From Macrocystis pyrifera (lineage: Eukaryota > Sar > Phaeophyceae > Laminariales > Laminariaceae): a stretch of DNA of 64,000 nt. Below the pieces are notes generated by a model. It worked only from the letters and a program-made list of their open reading frames with translations, was not told the DNA's origin and did not search any database. This document shows, piece by piece, positions 13,241 through 24,182 of this stretch. Position numbers and translations under genes: made by a program. How positions within the stretch are numbered: position 1 is the stretch's first letter; every line of letters starts with the position of its first letter. The DNA is taken from positions 7,703,930 through 7,767,929 of the forward strand of contig JASSKH010000007.1 in assembly GCA_031763025.1 (NCBI GenBank), given 5' to 3'.

Positions 13241-14436
13241 TTTTTCACCTTGCATCCATTCCCGTGTAGGGAAAAAGCTCTCCGGAGCTACGTACGAGTC
13301 TCCACCGGGTATAACTCTGGGGGTTGGAAAACGTCACGTCGTCCGAAGAAGGTACGATTGTGACAGACAGAAGTACCGAGGGAAATTCCTCCCGGGAAAC
13401 ACATTCATGACGGAAATATGCTGCATCTTATATAAGCAGGAGGGGGGGGGGGGTCAATCTTCCTGTCGGCACTATTCCAAAAACTGCACCTACCCGATTT
13501 TTTCGAATAAAACTACTTGGAAATAAAGGTGGATTATTTGTTCTTAAAAAATCACGCACTAGTTACGCGAAACAAAAACATCAGGCAAGACACTGTAACA
13601 TGCCTGTGTTGTTACGCGTCTCTCTCATTCCACGACTTTGATAGCACCCACGGCCCATGCTTTCCAGTGGAGAGTGATCGTCCGTTTGTAGCCTCGCTTC
13701 GAAATGCTTTTGTGTACGCAACGACGATGTGCCGCGATTCCATTGCATGCATCATGCTCCTGCGACGATATACCTTGTATACTTCTGCGCGTTGTAAAAT
13801 GTACTTCGTCCCATGAAAAAATCATGACGCGTTCCTCTGCCCACGAGACGGAACACCAACAACACAAGGCAGGCAGCCTACAGGGTTCCCCTTCCTCCAG
13901 GAGGAGCCTACTAGCGGTTCCTGTACACCGCAGAAACTCGCTCGCGGGCGCGACGCAACTACGCGCCTGGCGGGGACCACGACATGTTTTGCTTTTGCGC
14001 AGCTCCCCTTTAATGATTCTGCCGCCAGACCACTGCAGGGTCAAAAGACGAAGAACGCTTGTGAACAGCAACCCCGCTTTTCCGTTGCACACGTTAAGGG
14101 CGGTAGACGAGGAACAATTTTCCTTCCAGCCTCGCCTGTCTTTCGTCTTTTTTAGACAAGAGCCGAGTTTTCAAATCAAAGATCATTTGTATCGGGCGCT
14201 CTGCTCTAGTATATTCATCAAAACACTTTCCAAGGATGGCAGACCCTTTTAAAGCTCTAGCACCGCCACAACAGACATGCACCGTAAATTGGGGGCACCA
14301 ACACTACTGAGGGCCAGCGCGTTAAAAGCGTTGGTATATCGCCAAAAACATCCAAGAGAAAAAAAAAAAAAAAACTGCGCTACGCTCAGCTGTGAAATGT
14401 GCAAAGCGAACAGGCAGGGACCAACAAACTCACCAG

Positions 14437-14468
<32 letters not shown>
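14437..14468. repeat. C32 homopolymer
   Basis: A run of 32 C lies about 150 bp beyond the PsbQ stop codon on the transcript side, where it would be read as G. It is preceded by AACAAACTCACCAG, which only weakly recalls the LINE 3' end, so no origin is assigned. Confidence 0.6.
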
Positions 14469-14469
<1 letters not shown>

Positions 14470-14616
14470 ACTGTAACAAGCCTCCTCTACCAGTTGGCTT
14501 GCCGCGAAAAGAAGCCACGTCCTGTCCCAGCCTCAAGCGATGCCGTTTCAAAACCGTCGCCACGCGAGAAAAAATAAAAAAGGTTTGTGACACTTCCAAC
14601 CAGGTCAAATCCAAGT

Positions 14617-17600
14617 CTAAATGAGGGAGAGGTACTTGGTGAGGTGGGTCTGCGCGTCGTTGTAGGCCTTGAGGGCGGCTGGGCCGTTCTTTTGGCGCGC
14701 GTACACGGTGAGCTGCTCGATGTCCCTGTAGAAGATCTTGGCTACGTTCGCCGCCATCGGCTTGTCCGCCGCCAGCGTGTTCATGGCATCCCTCAGGCTG
14801 TACGCCTGTCCACACAACCAAGACCAGTAGAGCGACAAAGGAAAAAACAACGAGGCCGCAGGGCAAATATTAGCTCGACGAATATCTACACACGGAAAGC
14901 GGCTTGAATTCCGGGAGTCGCCTTCATCTCAAAACATGAAAACATGTTCAGATCTGAAAGTAGAGCGCGTGAGTTGGAGAGAGGCGAAACACCAGGTATA
15001 TGGCTAAATCCTACCGGTATATATGGTCCAAGAACGAGGAGACGGATAACGGCAAAAAAAGGGCAAGAGTCATAGCGTACGGTGAACGTGACTCAGCCCC
15101 CTTGCAACTGCTAACAGATTGTCAGGGACAGACTGCTTGGGATAAGTGAGGAATAACTTTCAACGGTCGTAAATGGCTCCCAGGCTGTCAATTAGATGCC
15201 CCCCTTTCGAATTCCCGCCATCATCGTAAGGCCGATTTTTTCCCGGGTAACACAAAGATAGCACGTCCCCTGGGAATGAATTTCAGAGCCAACTTCTTCC
15301 AAATTCGACGGGGCACATACGAAGAAAATAGCGGGACTTGAGGGGGAACATTTCGTCGACAGCTTTCCATAGATAGACGAGTCCCTCGGCGTTTGCACGA
15401 GAAAGCCACATAATTTGAAAACCGTCCAAGTGGGTGCGTAAATCCTTCGTGTTTCTATGCCACTTTGAATCCACTCCTGCAGGACTGCGTCTTCGTTTTT
15501 GGGGACAAATTACCTTGAATCAAGTCCGGCCATTTTTTCTAGTGACGACAGGGTTAAGCAATGGCTCATGGAGCGAGGTACGAGTCAGGAAGCGATGGAG
15601 CGCGAAGAGGGGTCGGCTTCTCTATATCGGGAAAATACCGCCCGCGTCTTTGAATTTCATATTTGAATATCTGAAAGATCAGTCGAGCTCCTATACACCA
15701 ACTACCGGTTAGGAATGAATTCGCTTTCTTCGCAACGCATCGCTTCAGGACATGCAAAAAAAACATCAGCGGTGGGATCGATTTTTTCCTTCGCACTCAT
15801 CAGATATTCGTATCGTTTCTTGTGCTACCCCTCAGGAACAATGTATTTGAAACTGCACGTCCAAACGAGGGCCGAAATGCTTGGTCGTTTTAAGGTTCCC
15901 CATGACAAAAAAGAAAAGTCTGTCGTTTCAACCAAAACGGGGCAACAACTTCCAGACAGTCGGCCTCTCTCGTCGGCCTGTTATCATCAGGGGACAACCT
16001 GCGTCCATCCCAAGGCCTCAACAGCCACAAACTATGTCACGGGGAACGGGCATAGTTGCTTGAATCACTCAGGCTGAGCGAAGCCCCTGCGGCACTTGCA
16101 ACTCATATCTACGACGCGAAAAAAAAAACCACAACCCAACAAGCAAACGAAAGCAACCGATCGTCTCCAAAGTTGTATTGTCGACGGGGAGCAAAGCTCT
16201 TTTGCTCTGCAAAAACGCAGCCGCAGGTCAGATAATAGTGTGAAAACTGGGTTGCGATAGAAGCGGTTTATCGATTTCAGAAAGTTTTGCTTCGGACCCC
16301 ATAAACCAACAGGTAGTGACATAAAACATCGTACGTATATTTGGTCTTCGTCATCAACTGGTACTCTATTCCATAGTACCGCATGACTGACATCACGCTT
16401 AGGCCGCGCAGTACAGCTTTTGGTCTTCTACGTGATGGGCGTTGTGCTGAAAGCATCAGAAATTGTCACCAGTCAAGCAAGCTGTGGCCGCTGGTCCTAT
16501 GCTGTAGTTTGTATCAATGGTCGTCACTTTTCCTTTTTCAGTTCCTTAGTTAGGACTGTACTCCTGTTGTCGCGACGAAAACACTTGGAAGGAACTATAC
16601 TATGACCATGGAAATATACTCAATGTTTAGTCTACTTACAGTGAGTGCAGTTCAAAACCGGTTGATAGCAAAGAGCAGACGACTACGTACGAATAAAAAC
16701 CAAGTGAAGCATTAATAGTCGCCTACTGTAAAAATCGTCACCGGGGAAAACTATCGCGTACCACTTCACTTCAAAATGAGGCGAAATAAACAAAGATCAA
16801 GTCCTCTTGCCTTCAGAGAGATATCCGGAGATAAAAAACGTACCCGAGTTAGTGTGCTCCATTCGTGCTACTTACACTGCTGCTGCTACCGTCCCGGGTC
16901 AAAATCGAAAGGACATACAGCACATCCGGCAGCAAATGTGTTCAAGGTAGAAAGAAAAACATTGCGGGGTGAGCATGTTGAAAAAGCACAATAGGGCCAA
17001 TTGCTTCTGAACAAAACTCAAGCACGTCAGCTGTGAGCTCGGCCGGTGAAATAGTCGAGACTCGGTTATGCAAGCTGCGTGATCAAACATACGACGGTCG
17101 AGCTGCGTCATCACATCTATACGACGGTCTCGCGGGTTTTTGACAAAACACCGCTTCAAGGATTACAGGTGCTTCAAGGATTACAGGTTGGTGAGTCCCT
17201 GCACCTACCACCAGGGTCAAACCGGACGCTATTTTCCACAAGGGTACTTGAGTCAAGTGATATATTACGGTGTAAACATTTTCACCGCCAACCATAGCAA
17301 CATCATGGAGATGGGAGGCATCCTGTCTGGATTATTCTGCCGCGTCAGCGCATTGAATAATCCCTTCGTCACTCGTCGCCCTTCGGCCCGCCATGCTGCA
17401 ATTTGCGAGTCGGCGGCGCACATACCGGGGTGAACTAATACTGGGACAACGCAAAACCCAAGAAAATACCCTCATGTGTAAACACAGGTGTCACAACAAG
17501 CCAAGAAGACACTGCTGTAACATCATCGGGCATCGGCCATTGTCACCAGTAGGATTCAGAGTAGCCCTCGCCGCTGAGTACGATTTCATCAAGATTTCTC

Positions 17601-20600
17601 AGCGTCCTCCAAAAAATTATGGGCTTCGTACTGTAGTAGGTGGGTTCTTTCATATTCGTGGACCTGCACACCGAAAGCGTGCACCATTATTTATGGGGGC
17701 CCAGAGTAAATAGGACCAAATCCTGAGAGTAAAAATAGGTAAACATATAGGTTTTTGTATGCACCACAGGTCCTATTTACTATGGTCCCCCGTAATAGGA
17801 CGTAGCCCAAAAAACGAGTAGGGTCTGTTAGTACAGCAAAACAGTAAACTCCTCAAGGCACTTCGGTACTAGTATGTGATGTTCAGTGGAACTCGCGCGA
17901 ATGGGCATGAAGGCGTTCTACAAATCACATGAGCGGTGGCATGGCGAGCCTCGAGCGCAAAACGGACTCGCGTGTTAGGAAAACATTTCGGCGTTGTTAA
18001 CCCTCTTGCTACTGGTAAAATGAACCCCAGACTAGTTCCTATAATAGGATGACAGTCTGTCCTAAAAACGTGGGTGGAGTTCAAACACACTTCTCGTATA
18101 CTACTCTTTATGTAGAAAATGCGCGTACGGCAGTAGTGTACCCATTCTGAAGACCATCCATTGACGAGATAATCGGCTTGTCACGAGAATACTACTATTA
18201 ATACTACTCACGAGCAGTTGGAGTCAAGCATGGGATCATTTTCTCAAGTACGAGTATTAATAGTAAAATATAAATACCAAAACGGAGAGATGACTCCACG
18301 TAACTTGGCTCGTCACGGGGTGGTCTTGACCCTTCTAGAACTCCAGTCCCGTTTTGGGGACACACGACTCAAAATTTTAAGTACTGCTGTAGTTTGTCTC
18401 CTAGAAACGGGACTGGAGCCTCAACAGGGTGAAAATAGGGATGACACTGCCTGGATTGATTCCCACGTTGGAGGGTGGCGGGTTGAGGTTGAAAAAAAAA
18501 ACAAACCAAGCAAGGGCACGCACTCGTACAAGGGTATTCTACTGCTGTACGTGGTGTCTTCACGACAGTATACCCCCTTTGGCAAGTCCACTACTCCACC
18601 TGGCATTCGACATCTCTAAACCCTTTCAAGACCGCAGTCCCGTTTTGGGGACAAATCACTCAAATTCCAAGTGGTTTGACCCCAAAACGGGAGTGCAGTC
18701 CTTCAACATAGAGTTATCATGGTGTTTAATAACACTCCCTTTCACGTTCGTACACGATGTTTTCCATCATTACCACGAGCTGCAAGACTCCACAAGTTTG
18801 CCCCATTAGGCGCAGAATCTCATCACATCGAACATGCGCACGGCCAGGAAAAGAAACTGCTTGTGCAGCGACAACAGCAGTACGGAGGCAGGGCTTGTAC
18901 GAACACGTGTTGAGTTGCGTCAGTACCACAAAACACGCAAAGGTGACACCCCTCGCCCCCCTCGGTCGGAAATCGAACTTGATTATCTCCGCAACGGCGC
19001 AAGAGTGCACACCCCGAGCGGTGTGTCTCGACTAGAACTCTCCTCGAGCCAACAGCTTCGTCAGGTGTACCTGCAATACCCTCGTCCTGGAGAAGCCCAG
19101 CTCGGAAACTCATCGGACGGAGTGTGAATTTTTTACATTATCTTGGTTGTTGAGGGCACATATTCGTGAGATGCACCTAAGGGCTCCAATATGTAGTGCA
19201 CTACTCCTACTGACTGTACGACTACTACGTGCACTTTCAGAGGTGGCGTTGGTACAACATATAATACCACCAACGTATTTTTCGCCGTTCCGCTTGCAGG
19301 AGGATGTGTTCCGCGTGGCTCGCAATTCGGCGCCAAGACGGTTGCACAAACCATCGTGTACCTTACCTGGCACTGCGGTACCTTGCTCAAGTATTTGGGT
19401 CGACCACTTCGCCATAAACGCACCACGTACACTAAGGGTTACCGAGAAATGTACGCCGTAAGAGTCGAGTATCATAGCCGTAGGAAACCATTAATAAATA
19501 TATATATGTAGGCACAGCTGGGCACGAACGCATGTGGGTCATGATCCACATGCAGAAAAAACACGTACGAGTATCAGGTACCACTTGGCAAGAATGAGTA
19601 CCAGGTACATGAGTACATCGCACCCACCCACATAAGTACAAAACATATATATGCTGCTGATACATGGTCGTAGACGCACCTTGGCGGTTAGGAGGGAGCG
19701 GATCTCCTCCCACTTCTTGCCCTCGATAAAGCCGGGCACCGTCTGCAGCCTCTTCTGCGTGTCCTTGAGGACGTCGATCTTCACCTTCAACATGAATGAC
19801 CCGTCGTCGGACGAGTAAAGACCGGTCTCTCCGTGAGAGTACGGCGAGTACGGCGAGTCCGTGTCCGACTCGGCGAAGTAGTTCGACATCCCGCCTCCGA
19901 GCTTCGAGTCAGCGCCGACCACACCGAACCAGTTCTGCTTGGCTCCAGTGCCGGACTTCGCCAAGGCGGGTGCTGCTACGGCCACGGAAGCCGCCACCGT
20001 TCCTGTCACCAGCTTAGCGAAGTCAGCGCGGCTGCTCGACTCGCTGTAGAGAGACAGATTCAGGGCGGAGGAAGGGCGGGGGGGGGGGGGGGGGGGGGGA
20101 GTGTTAAAAGTCAAAACGCGACCTTTTGACTCGATCGATTATTGAATGTACGTATTAATAGCTATCATCAGTCTCGATTGACATGAGGGGATGTTTCTAT
20201 ATGAGACCTACTAATAGTGTTGATTCATTCTTCAAATTGATTCGAGTTTCATGTCTCTCCATCACGTACTACTTTTTTCTTCAGTCCTTGGGCTCGTTCG
20301 GGTGCGTTTGTTGCGGTGTGCGCATGAAGGGAGGATGATGGAATCGAGCATGAACAATTGAGTTCTGGGTAGCAAGCTCCCCTGCGGCCCTTATAACGTT
20401 CGAGGGACAAGGACATACAACCAGTACACACTTCCTGACATGCTCCTTCCCGGACTTCCGGCATTTCGTGCGCCTCGCGAGGACGGTGACGCAGCAGCAG
20501 CGGACGGCCCGAGGCGGTTGCCTGGCAGCAAGAGCCACAGCCTCGTCTCTAAATAAAAAATGCTTGCGAGAGACAAACCATTACAGACAATGCAGCACAG

Positions 20601-20848
20601 GGACCGGCTCACAAATGTCGCAGACGATGCCCTGGCACGAATCGACCCCCTACTCCGCACGTGCTGGCGACAAATCTCAACCGCTTACGCTCGCAAGACA
20701 CTCGTACGGGGGCGTCATTCCGAAGCGCGAATCTACATGCGTGGAACAAGACTCACGGGGAGGGTCCGGACGTCTTCATCGTGGGCTGCACCATGAAGGC
20801 CTGCGCCGAGGTGATACCCACGAGAACGGAAGCAGCGATGAACTTCAT
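14617..20848 (-). CDS. PsbQ-like photosystem II extrinsic protein
   Basis: Three exons on the minus strand: 20757-20848, 19680-20043, 14617-14805. All have GT-AG borders and matching phases, giving about 214 residues. PsbQ-type proteins bind the lumenal face of photosystem II and stabilise the manganese cluster. Exon 1 is a signal peptide (MKFIAASVLVGITSAQAF) with the A-F motif that marks stramenopile plastid import through the ER. Exon 2 adds a thylakoid-transfer segment (KLVTGTVAASVAVAAPALA, AxA cleavage site) and the first helices, including KWEEIRSLLTAK. Exon 3 has the last helices (AYSLRDAMNTLAADKPMA to the final KYLSLI), as in the PsbQ four-helix bundle. The red-lineage PsbQ' variant is the likeliest match. 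Intron 2 is 4,874 bp and holds a MITE and other repeats. A run of 22 C on the sense strand precedes the exon 2 acceptor. Confidence 0.83.
17024..17084. repeat. 70-bp dispersed repeat, copy 1 of 4
   Basis: Starts CGTCAGCTGTGAG and ends GCAAGCTGCGTGA. It shares this frame with copies at 39140, 49354 and 63527, and lies inside PsbQ intron 2. Function unknown. Confidence 0.6.
17689..17798. mobile_element. TA-flanked MITE copy
   Basis: Left end TATTTATGGGGGCCCAG, right end ACTATGGTCCCCCGTAATA. Its core runs in the opposite orientation to the 6957 copy (GTAAAAATAGGTAAAC...GGTTTTTGTATG). It lies inside PsbQ intron 2. Confidence 0.8.
18325..18705. repeat. Cluster of CCCGTTTTGGGGAC palindromic repeats
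   Basis: CAGTCCCGTTTTGGGGACA followed by ACTCAAA appears at about 18345 and 18635, with inverted partners GAAACGGGACTGGAG (about 18407) and CCCCAAAACGGGAGTGCAG (about 18681). A further copy lies at about 50510. Paired inverted copies suggest a foldback element broken up in this intron. Confidence 0.6.
20078..20099. repeat. G22 tract (C22 on the PsbQ sense strand)
   Basis: On the minus strand this is a run of 22 C ending 34 nt before the first base of PsbQ exon 2. A second pyrimidine tract (CTGTCTCTCTACAG) directly precedes the splice site, so the C-run is extra to the normal acceptor. Confidence 0.7.
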
Positions 20849-22219
20849 GGTGCTGTTCGGCCGAGATAAGAGAGAATGTGACGGAAGTAGGAGACAAGAA
20901 TAGGCACTCGTACAACAGCTGAGGCAATCGAGTTGGATGACCCCCTATCTTCTATGCTTCAATTAAAATTATGGAACCATACCTATTGGCCCCGATCCCC
21001 TACTTTAGAACTAGTAGAAAAGACTCTACATTGAAACCCTCAGATATGTCTTTTTTTTTTTTTTTTCGTTCCTTTCCTTTTCACCCAGCTCACCAGCTCT
21101 TCTTTTCAATGCGAGTGAGACAGAGTCACACGGGCAACACGGACGGTGAGCGTTGCTGTTCTTCTACTGCTTGTGACTTGATCGGGTGATGTCAGTTGGT
21201 GTCGGCACCGTCATGCATTGTGGGAGTGGACTGCGATCTGTTTTCTACCCAACAAATGTGCTCTGTTCTGGTGATCCAGCGTAGATTTCTGTTCGTTTGT
21301 CAGTCCTACGCGGTGCGGCAGGAGACATGTCATGTGTCTCTGTCCGTGCTTCCGGCACCGACGATCCAACGACTGTGTGCCCTGTCTCTCCTGCTCTATC
21401 TTCACACTTTGTCAGAACCAGATATGTATCTAAGTCCATCCAATCGCTGAAGCATACCAACTACAGCAGCAGTACATAAGGGTGTGTCTCTCCGAGCGTT
21501 GGCTTGGCCTGTCGTTCTGCCCGTTCAAATACTCTCTCACATGGCGTGTCGGACCGACAGACAAACACCAAACAGCAGTCCCTCGTAGTGTACCGTAGTC
21601 GTCATTTCGTATTCATGGCGAGACGCTTGTTTTACCACTCAACCGGGAGCGTTGCTGTGTGCGCGCTGACGCTCGCGCCAAGGCGAGAGAATACTTAATT
21701 TGGGCGATTCGTACTCTCAGAGCGCGTATTTTTTTTATTCGAACGTATCGACTACCAGGTATGATGATACGTGCCAGTACAGCAGTAGCTCCAGCAAGCA
21801 AAATCGTGAAATCGCTCTGTTCGCCTGGGTGCTATCGCCCTGTATCCTCTATCCTTCGCACGGCCGTCGGGGTCGAAGTATCGCACGTTGCTTGCAAATG
21901 CCTGGTATGGGTTTCGACGAAGATTCCGATCTCACAGCTGATGAGGTCTTCTTTTAGTTTTTCAAGAAACACCCGCGGCCATGATCATTCTCCTTTCGTC
22001 GCTCGCCAGCCTTTTCTGTTTCCTCTCACAGCAGTGCCACTCGGAGGCGCGAAGTTCATGCACGATATATAATTGAGCTTCTGGAATGGTTGATAGCTGT
22101 AGTGTTATGAGTAAGATGTGGAGTCACGCCGTGGGCTTACGTGTTCCTGAACCCTTGTTGTCCTCGTGCGTTATCCAGGTACGCACCAATAACCTTGGGT
22201 CGGCACCGCCGTCGCCTTC
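20849..22219. other. Intergenic stretch with two divergent 5' ends
   Basis: The PsbQ-like gene starts leftward at 20848 and the Gln/Pro-rich reading frame starts rightward at 22220, so promoters of both may lie here. I see no convincing TATA box or conserved element. An intron acceptor-like TTATCCAG at about 22171-22178 suggests the Gln/Pro-rich gene may have an upstream exon in this stretch. Confidence 0.4.
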
Positions 22220-23521
22220 TTGCCCGGCATGAATCAGCGCGACCACCACCACCAGCAGCAGCAGCAGCCACTGCTTGATCACCAACGGCATCAGCAGCAC
22301 TCAGATCAGCGACACGAGCAACAGGAGCCGCCGCCGCTGTCGCAGCAGCATCACGCCCCGAGAGCGCCGCGACCTTTACCCCACATTCCGCCGCCGCCGG
22401 AGGTCGATCAGGGTCGTGTCGGAGGGGACGGCGCCAAGATAACGCCCGACGAAGTCCTTACTCTCGGCGTCTTGACCCTCGCCGGACTTTGGCCCGGAAC
22501 TTGGTGCGGTATTGCCGCCATCATCATGCGGAAGGTGGAGTGGCTGGCGCAACGAGGTGCGGTCGGCGTGCCGTTCCAACGATGCGCCCAGTCTCTTGTG
22601 GACATGCTCCTCAGAAGCCCCGGGGATGCGAGTTTGGCCGTGGAGACATGGCAGCAGCTCGCCAGCGCGCAGGCTCGTCTGCCGGACGACCTCGCCCAAG
22701 TGCTCGGGCTGGCGTGCTCGCTGCTGCAGCGCCGAACAATGGAGTCGGAGGACGTCCGGGCGAAGAAGAAGCGGCGCCGTGCCTTCAGCTCCGACGCGGT
22801 GGCCACCCTTTCAGCGTCGCCGCCGCAGCTCGCGTTGCCCGGCACGATAGCCCGGGTGATCATGGTCAGCGATATCTGCCGTGAGCAGGAAGAAGAGCAA
22901 GGCAGGGCACGCTTGGCGACACCGCCACCCCCATCGCCGCCGCCACTACCACCACCCCCACCACCACCACCGTTATCGCCGCCTCCGCCGCTGCAGGGAT
23001 TGGTACTGCCGCTTCCTCCTCTACCTCTTCCTGCTCAGGGGACGTCGTCACGACCGCATCAGCATTTTTCGGCGGCATCGATGGTGCACCCTCCGCTGCT
23101 GCCCCCGCAGTTGCTGCCGGCTCCTCCAGGTAGCCTTCAGGAGTACATGCCGATGCCGATGGCAGATCATGCGCACCATCCAGATGCTTGGGGAGGCGCT
23201 GCAGCTGGCGCTGGTGGGGTTGCCGGGGTGGGATACCCCCTGATGATGCCGCAGGCTGTTTTGCCTCCTCAGAGGGCAGTCGGGGATTGGAATCCAAATG
23301 GTGCCTACCAGGGACTGCAGGTATCCTATGCGCTGCCGCCTCAGCCACCGTTGTTGCATTTGCAACTGGCGGCGGCGGCGCGGTCGGGGGTAGGTCAGGG
23401 GGGGGGGCATGGCGGCGCAGCACGCGCCGTCGGTCAACGAGGCGACGGGGGAGACCCGCACCTCTATGTCCTGACGCAAGTTTTGTTTCGTGGTGCGTGT
23501 ACACTACAGGTTGCGCGCTAG
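22220..23521 (+). CDS. Gln/Pro-rich protein of unknown function
   Basis: One open frame of 433 residues, possibly the last exon of a longer gene. I recognise no family. The N-terminus is rich in His and Gln (residues about 8-45). A compact segment at about 75-175 looks folded (ITPDEVLTLGVLTLAGL, MRKVEWLAQRG, LVDMLLRSPGDASLAVETW, LARLPDD-like helices). A basic AKKKRRRAF at about 187 could be a nuclear signal. A long poly-Pro stretch follows at about 230-265, then Pro/Gly/Ala-rich sequence to the end. Low complexity on both sides of a helical core is common in transcription-related proteins, but that is inference. After about residue 390 the sequence looks less protein-like, so the true end may be a splice site. 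GC content and length support coding use more than homology does. Confidence 0.5.
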   Translation: MPGMNQRDHHHQQQQQPLLDHQRHQQHSDQRHEQQEPPPLSQQHHAPRAPRPLPHIPPPPEVDQGRVGGDGAKITPDEVLTLGVLTLAGLWPGTWCGIAAIIMRKVEWLAQRGAVGVPFQRCAQSLVDMLLRSPGDASLAVETWQQLASAQARLPDDLAQVLGLACSLLQRRTMESEDVRAKKKRRRAFSSDAVATLSASPPQLALPGTIARVIMVSDICREQEEEQGRARLATPPPPSPPPLPPPPPPPPLSPPPPLQGLVLPLPPLPLPAQGTSSRPHQHFSAASMVHPPLLPPQLLPAPPGSLQEYMPMPMADHAHHPDAWGGAAAGAGGVAGVGYPLMMPQAVLPPQRAVGDWNPNGAYQGLQVSYALPPQPPLLHLQLAAAARSGVGQGGGHGGAARAVGQRGDGGDPHLYVLTQVLFRGACTLQVAR

Positions 23522-24151
23522 ACTAGTACAGGTGGGGGCGATTGCGATAAGGATCGGTGGGATACGGAACCAAATTAATATTTGTTTGGTTGTTTCACGA
23601 GCACACACCCACACACAAGTCATATAGTCAAAATGTAGGAAACTTTTATTTGTATTGCTACAGTTTATTCAGGAATTGGGCAAGAGAAAGTTCAGTTTCT
23701 TCGTGTTTTTAGCGATTTGTTTACGGCAGTATACATAGGGCCCCCAGGCAGTAGCAAGAAGGGCGGATGCCATAGCTTTGCGCGGCAGGACTTTGGAGCA
23801 AGTGGGCGTATTTTGCCAGAATTCTCTCCACCAAACATGTGATTCATTGCACTTATGGCTGTGAACAAGTCAGGCAAAGAACAGTCTGCGTTGCATGTTG
23901 ATATATTTTTTTCATGTTGAGTTGCGACCACATCCTCCAATCTCAAATGTCTCGTCTCTCTATTTAGATAGATAGACTTACAGTAGTGCGTGCCATGTGT
24001 TAAAGCGGAGGCAGCATGGGGGGTGCAAGGTCGGACGGATACAGTAGAGGCGTACTCGCAGTGGCCAAATAATGGCTTACGCGCATAAAATAACGCCAAG
24101 GGGGGGAAGGGAGGGGTGTACTCATGTCATGCACGGCCGTAGTCATATGAC

Positions 24152-24182
<31 letters not shown>

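Larger units (their letters stand above)
9828..14616. other. Intergenic stretch between MANF-like and PsbQ-like genes
   Basis: No supported gene. The two genes converge on this stretch, so both 3' UTRs should lie at its ends. From 11370 it is occupied by a diverged tandem satellite, and a 32-C run lies at 14437-14468 close to the PsbQ stop. Open frames at 9964-11161 and 13155-14252 are short, have no recognisable domain and overlap each other on both strands. Confidence 0.55.

Noticed and set aside
24100-24178. G27 tract with TGTACTCATG and TAGTCATATGAC nearby, possible fourth truncated LINE end
   Set aside because: The order and spacing of the blocks do not fit the LINE end; similarity is too short.
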